The notes under the pieces: model-generated
Databases searched by the model: none
What the model was told of the DNA's origin: nothing
What the model saw: only the letters and a program-made list of their open reading frames with translations
Shown here: in pieces, positions 9,816 through 22,264 of the stretch
Numbering within the stretch: the first letter of the stretch is position 1
Layout of the letters: the number at the start of each line of letters is the position of its first letter
Source: an uncultured bacterium
GTDB taxonomy: Bacteria; Patescibacteriota; Gracilibacteria; Absconditabacterales; Absconditicoccaceae
Assembly: GCA_946405785.1 (NCBI GenBank)
Contig: CAMJIH010000003.1
Span: forward strand, 1-55,631
Length of the DNA stretch: 55,631 bases
Reading direction: 5' to 3'
Program-made: the position numbers and the translations under genes

Positions 9816-11216
9816 TTAAATCAAATCAGCAATATCAAAAACCAACCAATCACTCCATTTTTTTCACATAATTTGAACACCTATTGGTAATGAATCTCCA
9901 TCTTTATCTACCATTCACATAGGAACAGAAATAGCAGGTAGTCATGCTAAATTAGCTGGAACAGTATACAAATCAGACAAATACATTTTTAAAGGATCTG
10001 AAACCTTTTCACCAATCTTTCGAGCAACTTCAGGAGAAGTTGGAGAAAGTATTGCATCATATTCATTATAAACAACTTCCAAATCTGCTTTTAACTGTTT
10101 CTGAGCTTCTAATGCCTTTAAATAATATCATTCGTAATTAGCAGAACTCAATACAAATGTTCATAAAAGGATTCTTCTTTTCACCTCCTCTCAGAATCAT
10201 TCAGATCTAATACTTGCATAATAATCATCCAATGAAGAATATTTTTGAGTATCATCTTGATGTCAAAAACGAAGTCAATCGAAACGAGACAAATTAGTAG
10301 AAACCTCTGCAGGCATCAATGTATAATAAATAGCCAATGCATCTTTCATAATTGGAAGAGGTTTTATATCAACTATACAACCTTTATTCTTTAATTCCTC
10401 TATTTTCTTCATAAATAAATCCTTAATTTCAGGATCCAATCACTCATTAATAAATTCTTCAGGAACCAAAATCTTATATGAGTTCTTTTTCTTAACATTA
10501 CATTGTTTTAATTCATCAGCCTTTTTAGATGATGTTGAATCTTTTTCATCGTATCATGCCAAATAAGGGAAAAGGATTCTAACATCTTCAACAGTTTTAG
10601 CAAAGATTCAAACCTGATCTAATGATGAAGCCATTGCTATAACTCAATAACGAGAAATAGCTCAATATGTTGGTTTAAATCAAACAACTCAACACATACT
10701 AGCAGGTTGACGAACACTTCCTCAAGTATCAGTACCTAATGCAGCAATAGCCATTCATGCAGCAACAGAAACTGCCGAACCTCAACTACTTCATCATGGA
10801 ATACGATTCTTTCAATGTGGATTTAATGTTTTTCAATAATAAGAAGTCTCTGTTGATCATCCCATAGCAAATTCGTCCATATTAGTCTGTCATATCATCA
10901 AAGCTCATTCAGCTATCAAATTTTTCATACAAGTAGCTGTATATGGAGCCTTATAATTTTCTAACATTTTAGAACTACACGTAGCCAACTCTCATTCTAC
11001 CAAAATATTATCCTTAACCATAATAGGAAGAGCAGCCAAAGAACGAGTACCAAACTCCTCTAGATGATTAGCAACATAACTATCATTAAAACGAACTACA
11101 GCATTCAAAGATTCATTCATCAATTTTGCTTGTTTCTGATAAGAAAGCACAACTTCCTTTGCTGTGAATTCATTTTTTTTAATTCATTCAAGATATGATT
11201 TAACAGTTAACTCCAT
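9816..11216 (-). CDS. gatA: Asp-tRNA(Asn)/Glu-tRNA(Gln) amidotransferase subunit A
   Basis: Amidase signature [55 protein letters not shown]. Confidence 0.93.
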
Positions 11217-11288
11217 CTAAAGAAATCTGATAAAAATAAAAAATATCAAACACAGTGTAGTTATTCAATAAAAGTTTTCAATCAAAAT

Positions 11289-11322
11289 TAAAAAAAGTCG
11301 CTCAATAAAGAACGACCTTTTA
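11289..11322 (-). terminator. intrinsic terminator downstream of secY
   Basis: GTCGTTC TTTATT GAGCGAC TTTTTTT on minus strand. Confidence 0.75.
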
Positions 11323-11333
11323 TATATAAATTA

Positions 11334-12665
11334 TTAATCTTCATACATTTCATATTTTTGCATAACAAGATCACCTTGAATCTTATTAATAATTTCTTGA
11401 ACAACTCATACGATGATGATAACTCAAGAACCTGTAACAACTACTGGTAATGATCCAATTGATTCAACAATAGTTTGAATAAATGGAATCCATTGTAAAA
11501 TATAAGTATAGATACCTACTAATGCCAAACCAAGACCTCACCAGAAACAAAGATGCATTAAGATACCATTAATATATTTAGCAGTAGCTTTTCATGGTCT
11601 AATTCCTGGAATAAATCCTCCTCTCTTTTGAATATTATCTGAGATTCTATCAGGACTAAATGTAATCATAGCATAGAAGAATGTGAACAACACAATAAAT
11701 ACTACATACATAAGAACAGCCCATACTCCAGGATTCTGTGCATAGATATTGAAGTGTGCATCAATCCAGTTTGCAACAGAAACTAGTCTACCATTTCCTG
11801 GTTGAAATTGAGTAATCAATTTAGCCAATAATTGAGGAAATGACACAAATGCCATAGCAAAGATAATAGGAACCATTCAAACTGGGTTCATTGGGATAGG
11901 TAACAATGATGATTGTTGAGCCTTACCTTGCTTAGCATATATAATAGGAATTTCTTTAATTGATTTAATGATGAATATTGAAAGAACAACAAGTACCAAT
12001 ACAATAACCAACATAAATACAACAACTCACCAAACATTAGTAGATGAAGCTAAACTTCCATAAACTTGTTGAGTAATTCATGCAACGATTGAAGAGAAGA
12101 TTAACATAGAAATACCATTAGAAACTCATTTCTCAGTAATCAATTCTCACATCCACATCAACATAATAGAACCAACAGCCATTACAAAACCAGCTAACAA
12201 TACAGTTCATAAATCAGTTGAGATAGCTGCACCCCCTAACATGTTGTTAATCAAATATACAGATCCAATACCTTGTAAGAAAGCTAATGGGAAAGTCAAA
12301 TATCTAGTATATTGATTAATTTTAGCATGACCAACTTCTCACTGTTCTGTTAATTCTTCAACTGAAGGAAGGATTACTCATAACAATTGCATAATGATTG
12401 ATGCTGTAATGTATGGAGAGATTCAGATAGCAATAAACGCAAACTGATCCAATGCTCATCAAAGCAACATTACAAAATAACCAAATTCTGAACCTGAATT
12501 AAGAGTTTGATTCATCAATACTCAAATATCAGCAAATGGAACAGGAATAAACACTAACAATCTGTAGATAGCCAAAATCATAAGTGTAAACAAAATTTTA
12601 TTTCTAATCTTTTTATTTCCAAAGATTTCACCAATCTTCCTTCAAAATGATTTTAAAGCATTCAT
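11334..12665 (-). CDS. secY: protein translocase subunit SecY
   Basis: MNALKSFWRKIGEIFGNKKIRNKILFTLMILAIYRLLVFIPVP...; KRGGFIPGIRPGKATAKYI. Confidence 0.95.
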
Positions 12666-12748
12666 CTCTAATAAAACAATAGTAAATATATGTGATTAAT
12701 AATAATTAGACAAACCTTTTCAATAGGAATTGTTTACAATAAAGAATA

Positions 12749-12770
12749 AAACGCAACTCAGGTTGCGTTT
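12749..12770 (-). terminator. hairpin between rplO and secY
   Basis: AAACGCAAC CTGA GTTGCGTTTTATT on minus strand. Confidence 0.55.
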
Positions 12771-12787
12771 CTTCTATATGATAAACA

Positions 12788-13237
12788 CTATTTAATACTT
12801 CAACCTGCTTTTTCAATCTTAGTCTTAGCAGTAGCTGAGAAATGTTCAATTCATTCAAAAGACAAAGCCTTTTGTAAATCTCAAGTTCAAAGAATTTTAA
12901 CTGCAACATCTGCTGTACGAATATAACCAAGTTGCAATAGAAGTTCTTTTGTAACAACATCTGTAATTTTTTCATCCTTTTGAAGAGATTCAAGATTAAC
13001 AGTTTGAACAGGAGTTACAAGTTTATAATATCTTTTAAATCCTCTATGTTTAGGCATTCTCATTACAACTGAAGTTTGTCCTCATTCAAAGAAAGGTTTC
13101 ATTGAATGACCACTTCTAGATTTTTGACCATTACAACCTCTACCTGAGAAATTACCTCTACCTGAAGCATTACCTCTTCATCTTCTATTAAGCTTATCTG
13201 TAAGCCCTTTACTTCTCACTAAACTATGAAGTTTCAT
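12788..13237 (-). CDS. rplO: 50S ribosomal protein L15
   Basis: [45 protein letters not shown]. Confidence 0.93.
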
Positions 13238-13264
13238 GATTTAAACACAATAAATAAGTTAAAA

Positions 13265-13957
13265 TTATTCTTTATCAGCTGTCTTTGAAGCTGCTTTCTT
13301 AGCAGGAGCTTTTTTAGCTGCAGGCTTTTTAGCAGGAGCCTTCTTAGCAGCAGGTTTCTTTTCTGCTTTTTCAACTTTTTCAGCCTTCACTTCTTTTACT
13401 TCTTTTACTTCAACAGCTTCTTCATTTTCTTCTCCCTTAGTTGTCTTTTTCAAAGAAGAGAAATAATCAGCATGCTTATATGAAGCCAAAGCTCTAATAG
13501 TAGCTAAAGCATTATTAAGTTTATTATTAGATCCAACCATCTTAGATAAGATGTTAGAGTAACCTGCAAGTTCCAATACAGATCTGATTGATGAACCAGC
13601 CTTAAGTCAAGTACCCTCAGAAGCTGGTAAAAGCTTAACTAAACAAGCTTTATATTTCAAAGAAATAGGATATGGAACAGTATTATGTTTAGTCAAAGGA
13701 ACCTCAAATAAGTTCTTATATGCCTCATGAGAAGCTTTTTGAACTGCACTTGCAACATCATTTCCTTTAGAAATACCAAGTCCGATTTTTCCTTTCTTAT
13801 TTCAAACTAAGATAGTTGCTCTGAAAGATAATCTTCTACCTCAAGTAGTAACTCTTGTTACTCTTCTAACCTCCAAAAGCAATTCTTCAAACTCCTTCTT
13901 TGGTTTTTCTCTCCTAGTTTCTTTTCTATTGTCTTTTTCTGGTCTCATAGACATCAT
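13265..13957 (-). CDS. rpsE: 30S ribosomal protein S5 with Lys/Ala-rich C-terminal tail
   Basis: RRVTRVTTGGRRLSFRATILVGNKKGKIGLGISKGNDVASAVQKA...; tail KKPAAKKAPAKKPAAKKAPAKKAASKTADKE. Confidence 0.94.
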
Positions 13958-13988
13958 AAATTATATAGATAAATAGCATAAGAACAGC

Positions 13989-14348
13989 TTAAAACTGAAT
14001 TCCACCTTTTCTAACTCATTCAGCAAATGCTTTAACTCTTCCATGATAACGATAACCGTTTCTATCAAAAACAAGAGAACTAACTCACTTATCTTTAAGC
14101 ACTGCTGCGAAAGCTTCTCAAGCATTTCAAGCTCTTTCAGATTTTGTAGCTCATTTAACACCCTTATCTGTAGTAGAAGCAATTACTTTACCATCTCTAC
14201 CAAGAACTTGAGCCTTAACATAAAGATTTGATCTTTCAACCAAAAGTCTGTATTCAGGATTCTGAGATTTAATAGTTTCATTAACTCTATTCTTTCTTCT
14301 CATATACCTTCTAAGCTTTTCTTGGAGTTTATTCTTCAAATAACTCAT
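13989..14348 (-). CDS. rplR: 50S ribosomal protein L18
   Basis: RRKNRVNETIKSQNPEYRLLVERSNLYVKAQVLGRDGKVIASTTDK...FAEGVRKGGIQF. Confidence 0.93.
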
Positions 14349-14381
14349 TTTTCACTTGGATATAACAAATTAAAACGAATA

Positions 14382-14927
14382 CTATTTCTTTGCTGATTTA
14401 CCTGGTTTAATTTTAACGAATTCATCAAAGTATCTAATTCACTTTCCTTTATATGGTTCAGGTTTCTTCAAAGATCTGATTTTAGCAGTAACTTCACCAA
14501 CCAATTCCTTACTAATACCTGAAATAATGATTACAGTATTTCATTTAGGATCTTGTTCAGTCTTCATTTCAATTCCTTCAGGAATTGGGAAATTAACTTT
14601 ATGAGCATAACCTAATGAAAGAACAAGATTTTTACCTTGAACTTGTGCAGCATAACCTACTCAGATAATAAGTAATTTCTTTTCATATCAGTTAGTAACT
14701 CATTCAACCATATTAGCAACTAATGTTCTAACAAGTCCCCAAAGATTTTTATATTGATCATCAATGATAGAAAAAACTAATTCTGATTCATTCTTTTCAA
14801 TCTTTACTCCATAAGGAAGATCAAGATGCAAAGAACCTTTAGCACCTTTTACATCTACAGTTTTTTCAGTCAAACTCACTTCTACTCCAGCAGGAATAAC
14901 TAGTGGTTTCTTACCAATTTTTGACAT
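14382..14927 (-). CDS. rplF: 50S ribosomal protein L6
   Basis: [38 protein letters not shown]...[13 protein letters not shown]. Confidence 0.95.
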
Positions 14928-14968
14928 TCTAGATAGCAACTTAAATTGTAAAGCAATATAACTTTGAA

Positions 14969-15373
14969 CTAATAAATTTCAGCGATTAATTCTCCTCAAA
15001 GTTTTCTTTCCTTAGCAACATGAACAGGAAGTAAACCTTGATTAGTTGAAATAATTCCAAGTCATTTTCCTCAAGCAACAGCTTTTAAATCCTTGTAACC
15101 AACATACCATGGTCTTGAAGGCTTAGAAAAAAACTTAACTGAAGGAATATCATTAACAGGATCTACAACTTTCTTTAATTCAATAGAAATGAATTTTTTA
15201 CCATCAATTTCTTTTACTTCGTATCCTTTAACAAAACCATATTCCTTTAAAAGATCAAGAACGTTAACCTTAAACTTAGAGAATACAACTCAATCTACAG
15301 TTGTTTTTCTAGCCATATATGCGTTCTTAATTCTAATCAACAAATCATGAACTGGTGCATTAACATAACTCAT
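14969..15373 (-). CDS. rpsH: 30S ribosomal protein S8
   Basis: MSYVNAPVHDLLIRIKNAYMARKTTVD...GIISTNQGLLPVHVAKERKLGGELIAEIY. Confidence 0.94.
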
Positions 15374-15407
15374 TTTATTGATACAATTCATAAAATAAAA
15401 CAAACTC

Positions 15408-15623
15408 TTACCAACTTGCCTTCTTAAGACCCATAATAAGTCCTTCTCTAGCATATCTTCTAAGACAAACTCTACAAATTCAGAAATCTCTAATATATGC
15501 CTTAGATCTTCCACAGAGTCTGCATCTGTTATAATATTTAGTAGGTTGTTCTAGTTTTTCACCCTTAACAAACCTCTTATCAAACATTTTTCATTGTTTA
15601 GCTTTTAATGCTGTCCTTGCCAT
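15408..15623 (-). CDS. rpsN: 30S ribosomal protein S14 (zinc-ribbon type)
   Basis: MARTALKAKQ...[38 protein letters not shown]. Confidence 0.94.
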
Positions 15624-15653
15624 TGGTTCATAACAATAAAGATAAATACCATA

Positions 15654-16178
15654 TTATTTGAAGATAAATCACATTTCTTGAAGAAGTGCTTGAGAACCTT
15701 CTGGAGTTCCTGCAGTACTTACAACAGTGATTTGAACACCCATAGGAATTGTTACATCATCAACTCCAAGTTCTGGGAAGATGTTATAATTTTGAAGACC
15801 AAAATTCAAATTTCCTTTTGGATCAAAATTTCTTTTTGAAATTCCACTAAAGTCTCTAACTCTAGGAAGAACTAACTTACAAAATCTATCTAAGAAATCA
15901 TAAGCTCTTTCACCTCTTAAAGTAACTTTAAGCATTACAGGCATTCCTTCTCTAAGCTTAAAATTTGAAATAGCTTTCTTTGATCTTACAAGTACAGGTT
16001 TTTGTCCTGTAATAGCAATCAAATTCTTTTCAAACTCTTCAAAATCCTTATGACCTTTTCTAGTAACCAAAGAACCAATTCCCATAGCAACAATAACTTT
16101 ATCTACTTTTGGTGCTTGATTAACATTTTTAAGGTTTAAGTGATCCTTAAGTTTTTCAAACAATTCAGACTTTTTCAT
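15654..16178 (-). CDS. rplE: 50S ribosomal protein L5
   Basis: VDKVIVAMGIGS...ITGQKPVLVRSKKAISNFKLREGMPVMLKVTLRGERAYDFLDR...; extends through UGA to GFIFK*. Confidence 0.95.
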
Positions 16179-16204
16179 ACCTAAACAATCAAAAACATTT
16201 AAAA

Positions 16205-16495
16205 CTAGTCAATAACTTTTCCTGTTCTCTTTGCTTTTCTTACTTTCTTACCATCCTTCTTAACTTCTACAGCAATTTTAGTAGGCTTTTTTTCATCAGC
16301 CAAGTAGTAAGCTACATTAGAAATATGTAGAGGCAAAGTCTTTTTAACAAATCCTTGTCATTTAACAGCTTTTTTAACAACATTTACATCCTTTACAGTT
16401 ACCATATCACCATCAACTGATTCGATACTTGATACGCTTCACTTTAATTTACCAGCGATAACGATAACAGGATCACCTTTTCTCAATTTTTTCAT
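16205..16495 (-). CDS. rplX: 50S ribosomal protein L24
   Basis: MKKLRKGDPVIVIAGKLKGSVSSIESVDGDMVTVKDVNVVKKAVKGQGF. Confidence 0.9.
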
Positions 16496-16533
16496 CAGAA
16501 CATGTCATTACATATAAAGACAAGCAGAGAAGA

Positions 16534-16911
16534 TTATAATACTTCTTCAGCCATATTAGTAATTGGTCTATAGTTTTCTCTAAGTTCTCTAGCAACAGGA
16601 CCAAAAACTCTTTTACCGATAGGATTCATATTTCCTTTAGCATCCTTTGTTAGAAGAACGATTGCATTATCAGCAAATCTAATATATGTACCATCAGGTC
16701 TTGCGATTTCTTTCTTTGTTCTTACAACAACAGCTTGACAAACTTGACCTTTCTTAACTGATGCTGTAGGAGCAGCTTCTTTAATAGCAACAACAACTCT
16801 ATCACCAACTCTTGCTATTCTTCCAGAAGAACCTCTCAACACTCTGATAATTTTTGCTTTCTTAGCTTGTGTGTTATCAGCAACCACAACCAATGATTCT
16901 TGTTGCAACAT
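16534..16911 (-). CDS. rplN: 50S ribosomal protein L14
   Basis: MLQQESLVVVADNTQAKKAKIIRVLRGSS...NPIGKRVFGPVARELRE. Confidence 0.95.
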   Translation of the reverse strand: MLQQESLVVVADNTQAKKAKIIRVLRGSSGRIARVGDRVVVAIKEAAPTASVKKGQVCQAVVVRTKKEIARPDGTYIRFADNAIVLLTKDAKGNMNPIGKRVFGPVARELRENYRPITNMAEEVL

Positions 16912-16936
16912 TGTAAAATAACAAAACTAATTAAAA

Positions 16937-17188
16937 CTAAATGATTTCAACAATATTCCATCTCTTAAGTCTAGAAATAGGCTTAATAGATCTAATCTTA
17001 ACATTATCTCAAACTTTTGCTTTATTGTCAGCATTATGAGCATAATACTTCTTCCTAACTACAAATCTCTTTTTATAGATAGGGTGCATTTTTACAGACT
17101 TTACTAAAACAACACAAGTCTGATCCATCTTATCGCTAACAACTTCACCAACAAGCTCTTTAATGTTTTTTTCACCGATAATTGTCAT
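16937..17188 (-). CDS. rpsQ: 30S ribosomal protein S17
   Basis: GEVVSDKMDQTCVVLVKSVKMHPIYKKRFVVRKKYYAHNADNKAKVGDNVKIRSIKPISRLKRW. Confidence 0.93.
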
Positions 17189-17394
17189 TATGCATTCACT
17201 TTAGAGTGTAAAACAGTATTGATCCTAGCAATTTTTACTCTAAGATCTCCTATCTTGTGAGTTTCTTTAAGAGCTCTAACACTATTCTTCATTCTAAGCT
17301 CAAAAAGTTCCTTCTTAGCTTCTTTTCTCATAGCTACTAACTCCTTTACGTTTTTGTCAGCTAGCTCTTTCATAAACAAACCAGTACCTTTCAT
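17188..17394 (-). CDS. rpmC: 50S ribosomal protein L29
   Basis: MKELADKNVKELVAMRKEAKKELFELRMKNSVRALKETHKIGDLRVKIARINTVL. Confidence 0.9.
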   Translation of the reverse strand: MKGTGLFMKELADKNVKELVAMRKEAKKELFELRMKNSVRALKETHKIGDLRVKIARINTVLHSKVNA

Positions 17395-17424
17395 TAGAAC
17401 AACATTTTAGAGGTATAAAACAAA

Positions 17425-17844
17425 CTATTTAATTTCTCCTTTAGCAACAAATCTTGCTTTTATAGGCAACTTCTTAGCTGCACTAACGATAACTTCTTCA
17501 GCAAGTTCTCTAGATAGTCAAGAGATCTCAAACAAGATCTTACCTTTTCTAACTGGAGCTGCATAAATATCTACATCTCACTTTCCAGAACCCATTGGCA
17601 TTTCGAGTCCTTTCTTAGTAATAGGAGTATCAGGAAACACTCTCATCCAAAGTTGACCAACCTTTCTTGTATGTCTAACAATAACCTTTCTGGCAGCTTC
17701 AAGTTGCTTATTAGTAACATATCAACTTGTAGTAGCTTTTAATCAATATTCTCAGAAAGAAATTGTAGATCCTCTATAACTCTTTCATTTAAGAGAAGGA
17801 ACGATCTGTTTCCTATGTTTCCATTTCTTTGGAGTTAACAACAT
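17425..17844 (-). CDS. rplP: 50S ribosomal protein L16
   Basis: [92 protein letters not shown]. Confidence 0.96.
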
Positions 17845-17887
17845 GATAATAACAACTGATAATTAAAAATGAAATCTTGGCAATATA

Positions 17888-18556
17888 CTAATCAATACTC
17901 AAAGTTTTCTTAGCTCTTTTCTTTTGAGAAGGAATTACACCTTTTTCAATCCAAACTTTGATTCCAAGCACACCATATTTAGTCATAGCTTGTAAATAAT
18001 GATAATCAATATCAGATCTGAAAGTCTGTAGAGACACTCTTCAGTCGATAAATTTCTCACTTCTAGCTATATCAGCACCACCAAGTCTTCCACCAATTTG
18101 AATTTTAATTCCGTGAGCTCATTTTTCCATAACTTTAGCAAGAACATTCTTAACTACTTTTCTGTATGGCATTCTGTTCTCTAATTGAGAAGCAATATAT
18201 TCAGCCATAATCTTAGCAGAAAGTTCAGGAACTCTCACTTCTTTAATAGTTACCTTAAATGGTTTTCCAAACTTCTTTGTGAGATCTTCTTCAAGTTGCT
18301 TAACTTTTTCTCAGTTCTTTCACATAAGAACACCAACTTTAGAAGCGAAGATAATAATTTCACCTTCTTTAAGAGTTTTTCTAATAACTATTTTAGCAAC
18401 ACCAGATCTAGCTAATTTCTTTTCCAAAAAATCTCTAATCTTAATATCTTCTACGAAAAAGCTAGCTCCTTGGCTTCTAGTTTTTGCAAACCATTCAGCT
18501 GGTCGAGACTTCATAATTCAAACTCTCATTCCAATAGGATTTACCTTTTGTCACAT
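17888..18556 (-). CDS. rpsC: 30S ribosomal protein S3
   Basis: ATG TGA CAA AAG GTA AAT CCT = [15 protein letters not shown]...; [15 protein letters not shown]. Confidence 0.96.
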
Positions 18557-18565
18557 ACTCACAAA

Positions 18566-18904
18566 CTACTTAGTATTTAAAACAACTTTAACATAAGCTC
18601 TATATTTTTCATAATGACTAATCCTAGATCTTGAAACAAATCTAACTCTCTTAATCTTAGGACCTCTTCCAACTTCGATTCTCTCAATATAAAGATCATC
18701 TAGTGAAAGTTTATTATTATTTACTGCATTAGCAGCAGCAGATTTAATAAGCTTATGAAGAGTTCTAGCTCCCTTCTTTGGCATAAATTCAAGCATATCA
18801 AGTGCTTCTGTCACTTTCTTTCCTCTTACCAAATCAGCGATAAGATTAAGTTTTGTATCTGAAAGAAGTGCATATTTTAATGTTGCAGTAACCTGATTAC
18901 TCAT
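18566..18904 (-). CDS. rplV: 50S ribosomal protein L22
   Basis: MSNQVTATLKYALLSDTKLNLIADLVRGKKVTEALDMLEFMPKKGARTLHKLIKSAAANA. Confidence 0.95.
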   Translation of the reverse strand: MSNQVTATLKYALLSDTKLNLIADLVRGKKVTEALDMLEFMPKKGARTLHKLIKSAAANAVNNNKLSLDDLYIERIEVGRGPKIKRVRFVSRSRISHYEKYRAYVKVVLNTK

Positions 18905-18948
18905 AACAATACTATTACACAATTAAAGTAAATAATTTTCAAGAAGAA

Positions 18949-19206
18949 CTAGAAAGGATGACCTCTAAATGTTCTTGTTGGAACAAATTCTCCCAATCTA
19001 TGTCCTAACATATCTTCAGTAATGTAAACACTAACAAATTGTTTTCCATTATGTACAGCGAAAGTATATCCAATCATTTCTGGGACAATATGACATGCTC
19101 TATCCCAAACCTTGATTACTTTCTTATCTCAGGTCTCATTCATTTTTAAAACCTTATTCATTAATTTCTCATTAACATAGAAACCTTTTTTAAGAGATCT
19201 AGCCAT
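18949..19206 (-). CDS. rpsS: 30S ribosomal protein S19
   Basis: [74 protein letters not shown]. Confidence 0.96.
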
Positions 19207-19241
19207 TTAACAGTTAATATCTATATAAAAGTGAATTCTTA

Positions 19242-20084
19242 TTACTTTCTCTTTGAAACAATAAATTTATCTGACCATTTCTTTCCTTTTCTTGTCTTCA
19301 TTCCAGCAGAAACAAGTTTTCCACTAAATGATTTAGGACCTCTTTTAGAACCGATAGGAGAGTGAGCTTCTCATCATCCTAATGGATGGTCTACTGGATT
19401 CATATTCTTTCAAAGAACTCTAGGCTTTCTACCTAACCATCTTTGTCTTCCTGCTTTACCAATAACAACGTTTTTATGATCAGCATTAGACAATTCTCCG
19501 ATAGTTGCCCAACAATTCTCATTGAATCTTCTTAATTCACCTGAAGGCATTTTAACAAATACTGCCTTTAATGCTTCATCTCTACCTGCAATAGTAGCAA
19601 TAGAACCAGCAGATTTAATTAACTTACCTTCTGAGAATGGTGTAACCTCAAGATTAAAGATATTCATACCTTCAGGAATATCCTTAAGTTGTTTTCTGTT
19701 ACCTGGAGCAATTTCACCTTTTGAACCATTCATTACAACTTGACCCTTTTTAGCTCCTTTCCATGCTAGAACATATCTTTTTTCACCATCAGCAAAGTTT
19801 AACAATGCGATTCTAGCAGTTCTATATGGATCATATTCAACAGAAGCAACCTTAGCAGGAATATCTATTTTATCATATCCTTTAAAATCTATAATTCTAT
19901 ATAGTCTTTTATGACCACCAGCCATGAACCTTGAAGTAATTCTACCTTGATTATTTCTTCAACCAGTTCTTCCAATAGTCTTAGTTAATGATTTTTCAGG
20001 TCTCTTACTAGTAAGCTCTGAAAAGTCATATCCAATCATAAACCTCCTTGAAGGGGTATAAGGTTTATATTTTTTTACAGCCAT
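19242..20084 (-). CDS. rplB: 50S ribosomal protein L2
   Basis: MAVKKYKPYTPSRR...[30 protein letters not shown]...MNPVDHPLGGGEAHSPIG. Confidence 0.96.
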
Positions 20085-20118
20085 TTGAACTAAACATTAC
20101 AATACTAAAGAAAACATA

Positions 20119-20460
20119 CTACACAGCTAATTCAATCTTTTCCTTCTCTCAAAGAGTAACAATCGCTTTTTTGAAAGCTCTTTTTACTAACTTTCTTCTT
20201 TCTCTTCATTTAAATGCAGCATTTACGATATTTATCTTAATAGGAGTAACCTTATAAAGATAACGAATAGCAGCATCTACATCATTTTTATTAGCATCAC
20301 TATGTACCTTAAAGACATATTTATTAGATGTTTCCATCGCTTTATAAGTCTTTTCAGTCAAAACAGGAGCTAAGATAACTTCGTAAGGACTAAACTTTTT
20401 AAGTGCTTTTGTAGCAACATTCTTTCTTGCCCTTCTCTGTAATTTCTCTTTAAATGTCAT
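20119..20460 (-). CDS. rplW: 50S ribosomal protein L23
   Basis: VILAPVLTEKTYKAMETSNKYVFKVHSDANKNDVDAAIRYLYKV. Confidence 0.93.
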
Positions 20461-20490
20461 ACTGTCCTAAACAAAAACATAAATAATATA

Positions 20491-21117
20491 CTAATTTTGA
20501 TTTACAAATTCTAAAGCTGGCTTTAAGAAGACTACAGCATCAGCATTCATAAGATCACGAGGATTTAAGTAATCTACCAATAGATATTTTAAACCTTCAA
20601 TATTTCTAAATGATTTTACTATTCATTCTTCTTTCTTATCTAGAACAAGAAGTACTTTCTTTTCATTCTTTCACATCTTTGAAAGCAAAGCAATTGCATC
20701 CTTTGTACTAGGTTTCATAGTATCAACATCTAATCCACAAACAATACCATCCTTAACTTTCATAGTTATAAGACCATTAAGAGCAACTTTTCTAGCTTTT
20801 TTAGTCATAGCTTTTTCATAAACTCTCTCTGATGTAGGACCAAATGCTACTCAACCATGTCTTCTAATTGGAGAATTTCTATCACCAACTCTAGCATTAC
20901 CTGTACCCTTTTGCTTATATAACTTTCTTCCAGATCCTGATACCTCACCTCTAGTTTTTGTAGAAGCAATAGCATTACGTTCATTTGCTTCTTGAAGAAG
21001 AAGATATTCATGAATCAAAGAAGTATTTATTTTTTCATCTGAGAAGACTTCAGGATTTAATTCAAACTTTGAAGTTACCTTTCATGTCTTATCATATACA
21101 TCAACAGCATATACCAT
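20491..21117 (-). CDS. rplD: 50S ribosomal protein L4
   Basis: [45 protein letters not shown]. Confidence 0.95.
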
Positions 21118-21142
21118 CTCTTATCAATAAAGGTCATAAAAA

Positions 21143-21748
21143 TTATTCAGCAAAAAACTTTAATTTTCCATTTCTAGCACCAGGTAAAGAACCCTTTACT
21201 ATTAAGAAATTTTCACCATCTTTATCTAATTTAGATACAAGAGGAATCTTTTTAATAGTAACTTGTTCTAATCCCATATGTCCAGCATGAGGATGTCCTT
21301 TCATTGTTCTTCTAGGTTTTCTATTACCTTTAGAACCACCACTTCTTGTAAACTTATGACCGTGAGTAGCTCAACCTCATTTTACATGACATCTCTTAAC
21401 CATACCTTGATATCATTTACCTTTAGTTGTTCAAACAACTGTTACAGAAGACACTCCATCAAATAGAGCAGCATCTAAGATATCTCAAGCTTGATGAGCA
21501 GACATAAAAGCATCATCTACTGGGAATTCAGTCATTAATGAATAGTCAACCTTTTGTCCTTTTTCCTTTTTCAAATCTTTCTTTTCTACACCAATAACAG
21601 CTGAAACATATCCATCTTTTTCTACTGTTTTATATCTAATAATTTCTTGAGGTAGCACTTTCACAAGAGTAACAGCAACAAATTTATCATCAATCCACAT
21701 TTTTGTCATATCTTGTTTTGCTACAACAATTCCTCATTTACTAGCCAT
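21143..21748 (-). CDS. rplC: 50S ribosomal protein L3
   Basis: DVTGTTKGKGYQGMVKRCHVKGG-like core (VVGTTKGKGYQGMVKRCHVKGGWATHGHKFTRSGGSKGNRKPRRTMKGHPHAGHMG). Confidence 0.95.
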
Positions 21749-21846
21749 TATCACAATTCTGATCAATTAAAAACAAAGTACAAATTACCAATTACGAATA
21801 AGTTAACACCCACAATTCGTAATTCGTATTTTATAATTCTCCAAGC

Positions 21847-22176
21847 CTAAAAAACTTTAACATCTACAAGAACTCCTACAGGAATAGCAAGATTTTGTAA
21901 ATATTCCATAGTTTTAGAACCAGTTTCTACAACATCAACTACTCTTGTGTAAGAAATTCTTTCGAATTGTTCTCTAGATTTCTTATACTTGAAGTTTGAT
22001 CTCAACACTGTATAAACTTTTCTTTTCTTTGGCAAAGGGATTGGACCTTTTATTTCAGCACCAGATTTAACCAACAAACCTACAACCTTAGAAACAGAAG
22101 CTTCCAACATTCTTACATCATAACTCTTTAATTTTATTCTCAACTTTGGAGTCTGATCTTTTTTTACAGCTGACAT
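21847..22176 (-). CDS. rpsJ: 30S ribosomal protein S10
   Basis: KLRIKLKSYDVRMLEASVSKVVGLLVKSGAEIKGPIPLPKKRKVYTVLRS. Confidence 0.95.
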   Translation of the reverse strand: MSAVKKDQTPKLRIKLKSYDVRMLEASVSKVVGLLVKSGAEIKGPIPLPKKRKVYTVLRSNFKYKKSREQFERISYTRVVDVVETGSKTMEYLQNLAIPVGVLVDVKVF

Positions 22177-22264
22177 ATATCCTTTGATAGCAAAAATAAA
22201 TATAAGAAAACAGACCTCAGAATAACCAATTCACCTTTTCCAAGGCCTGCTTTTCTATGTTTAA

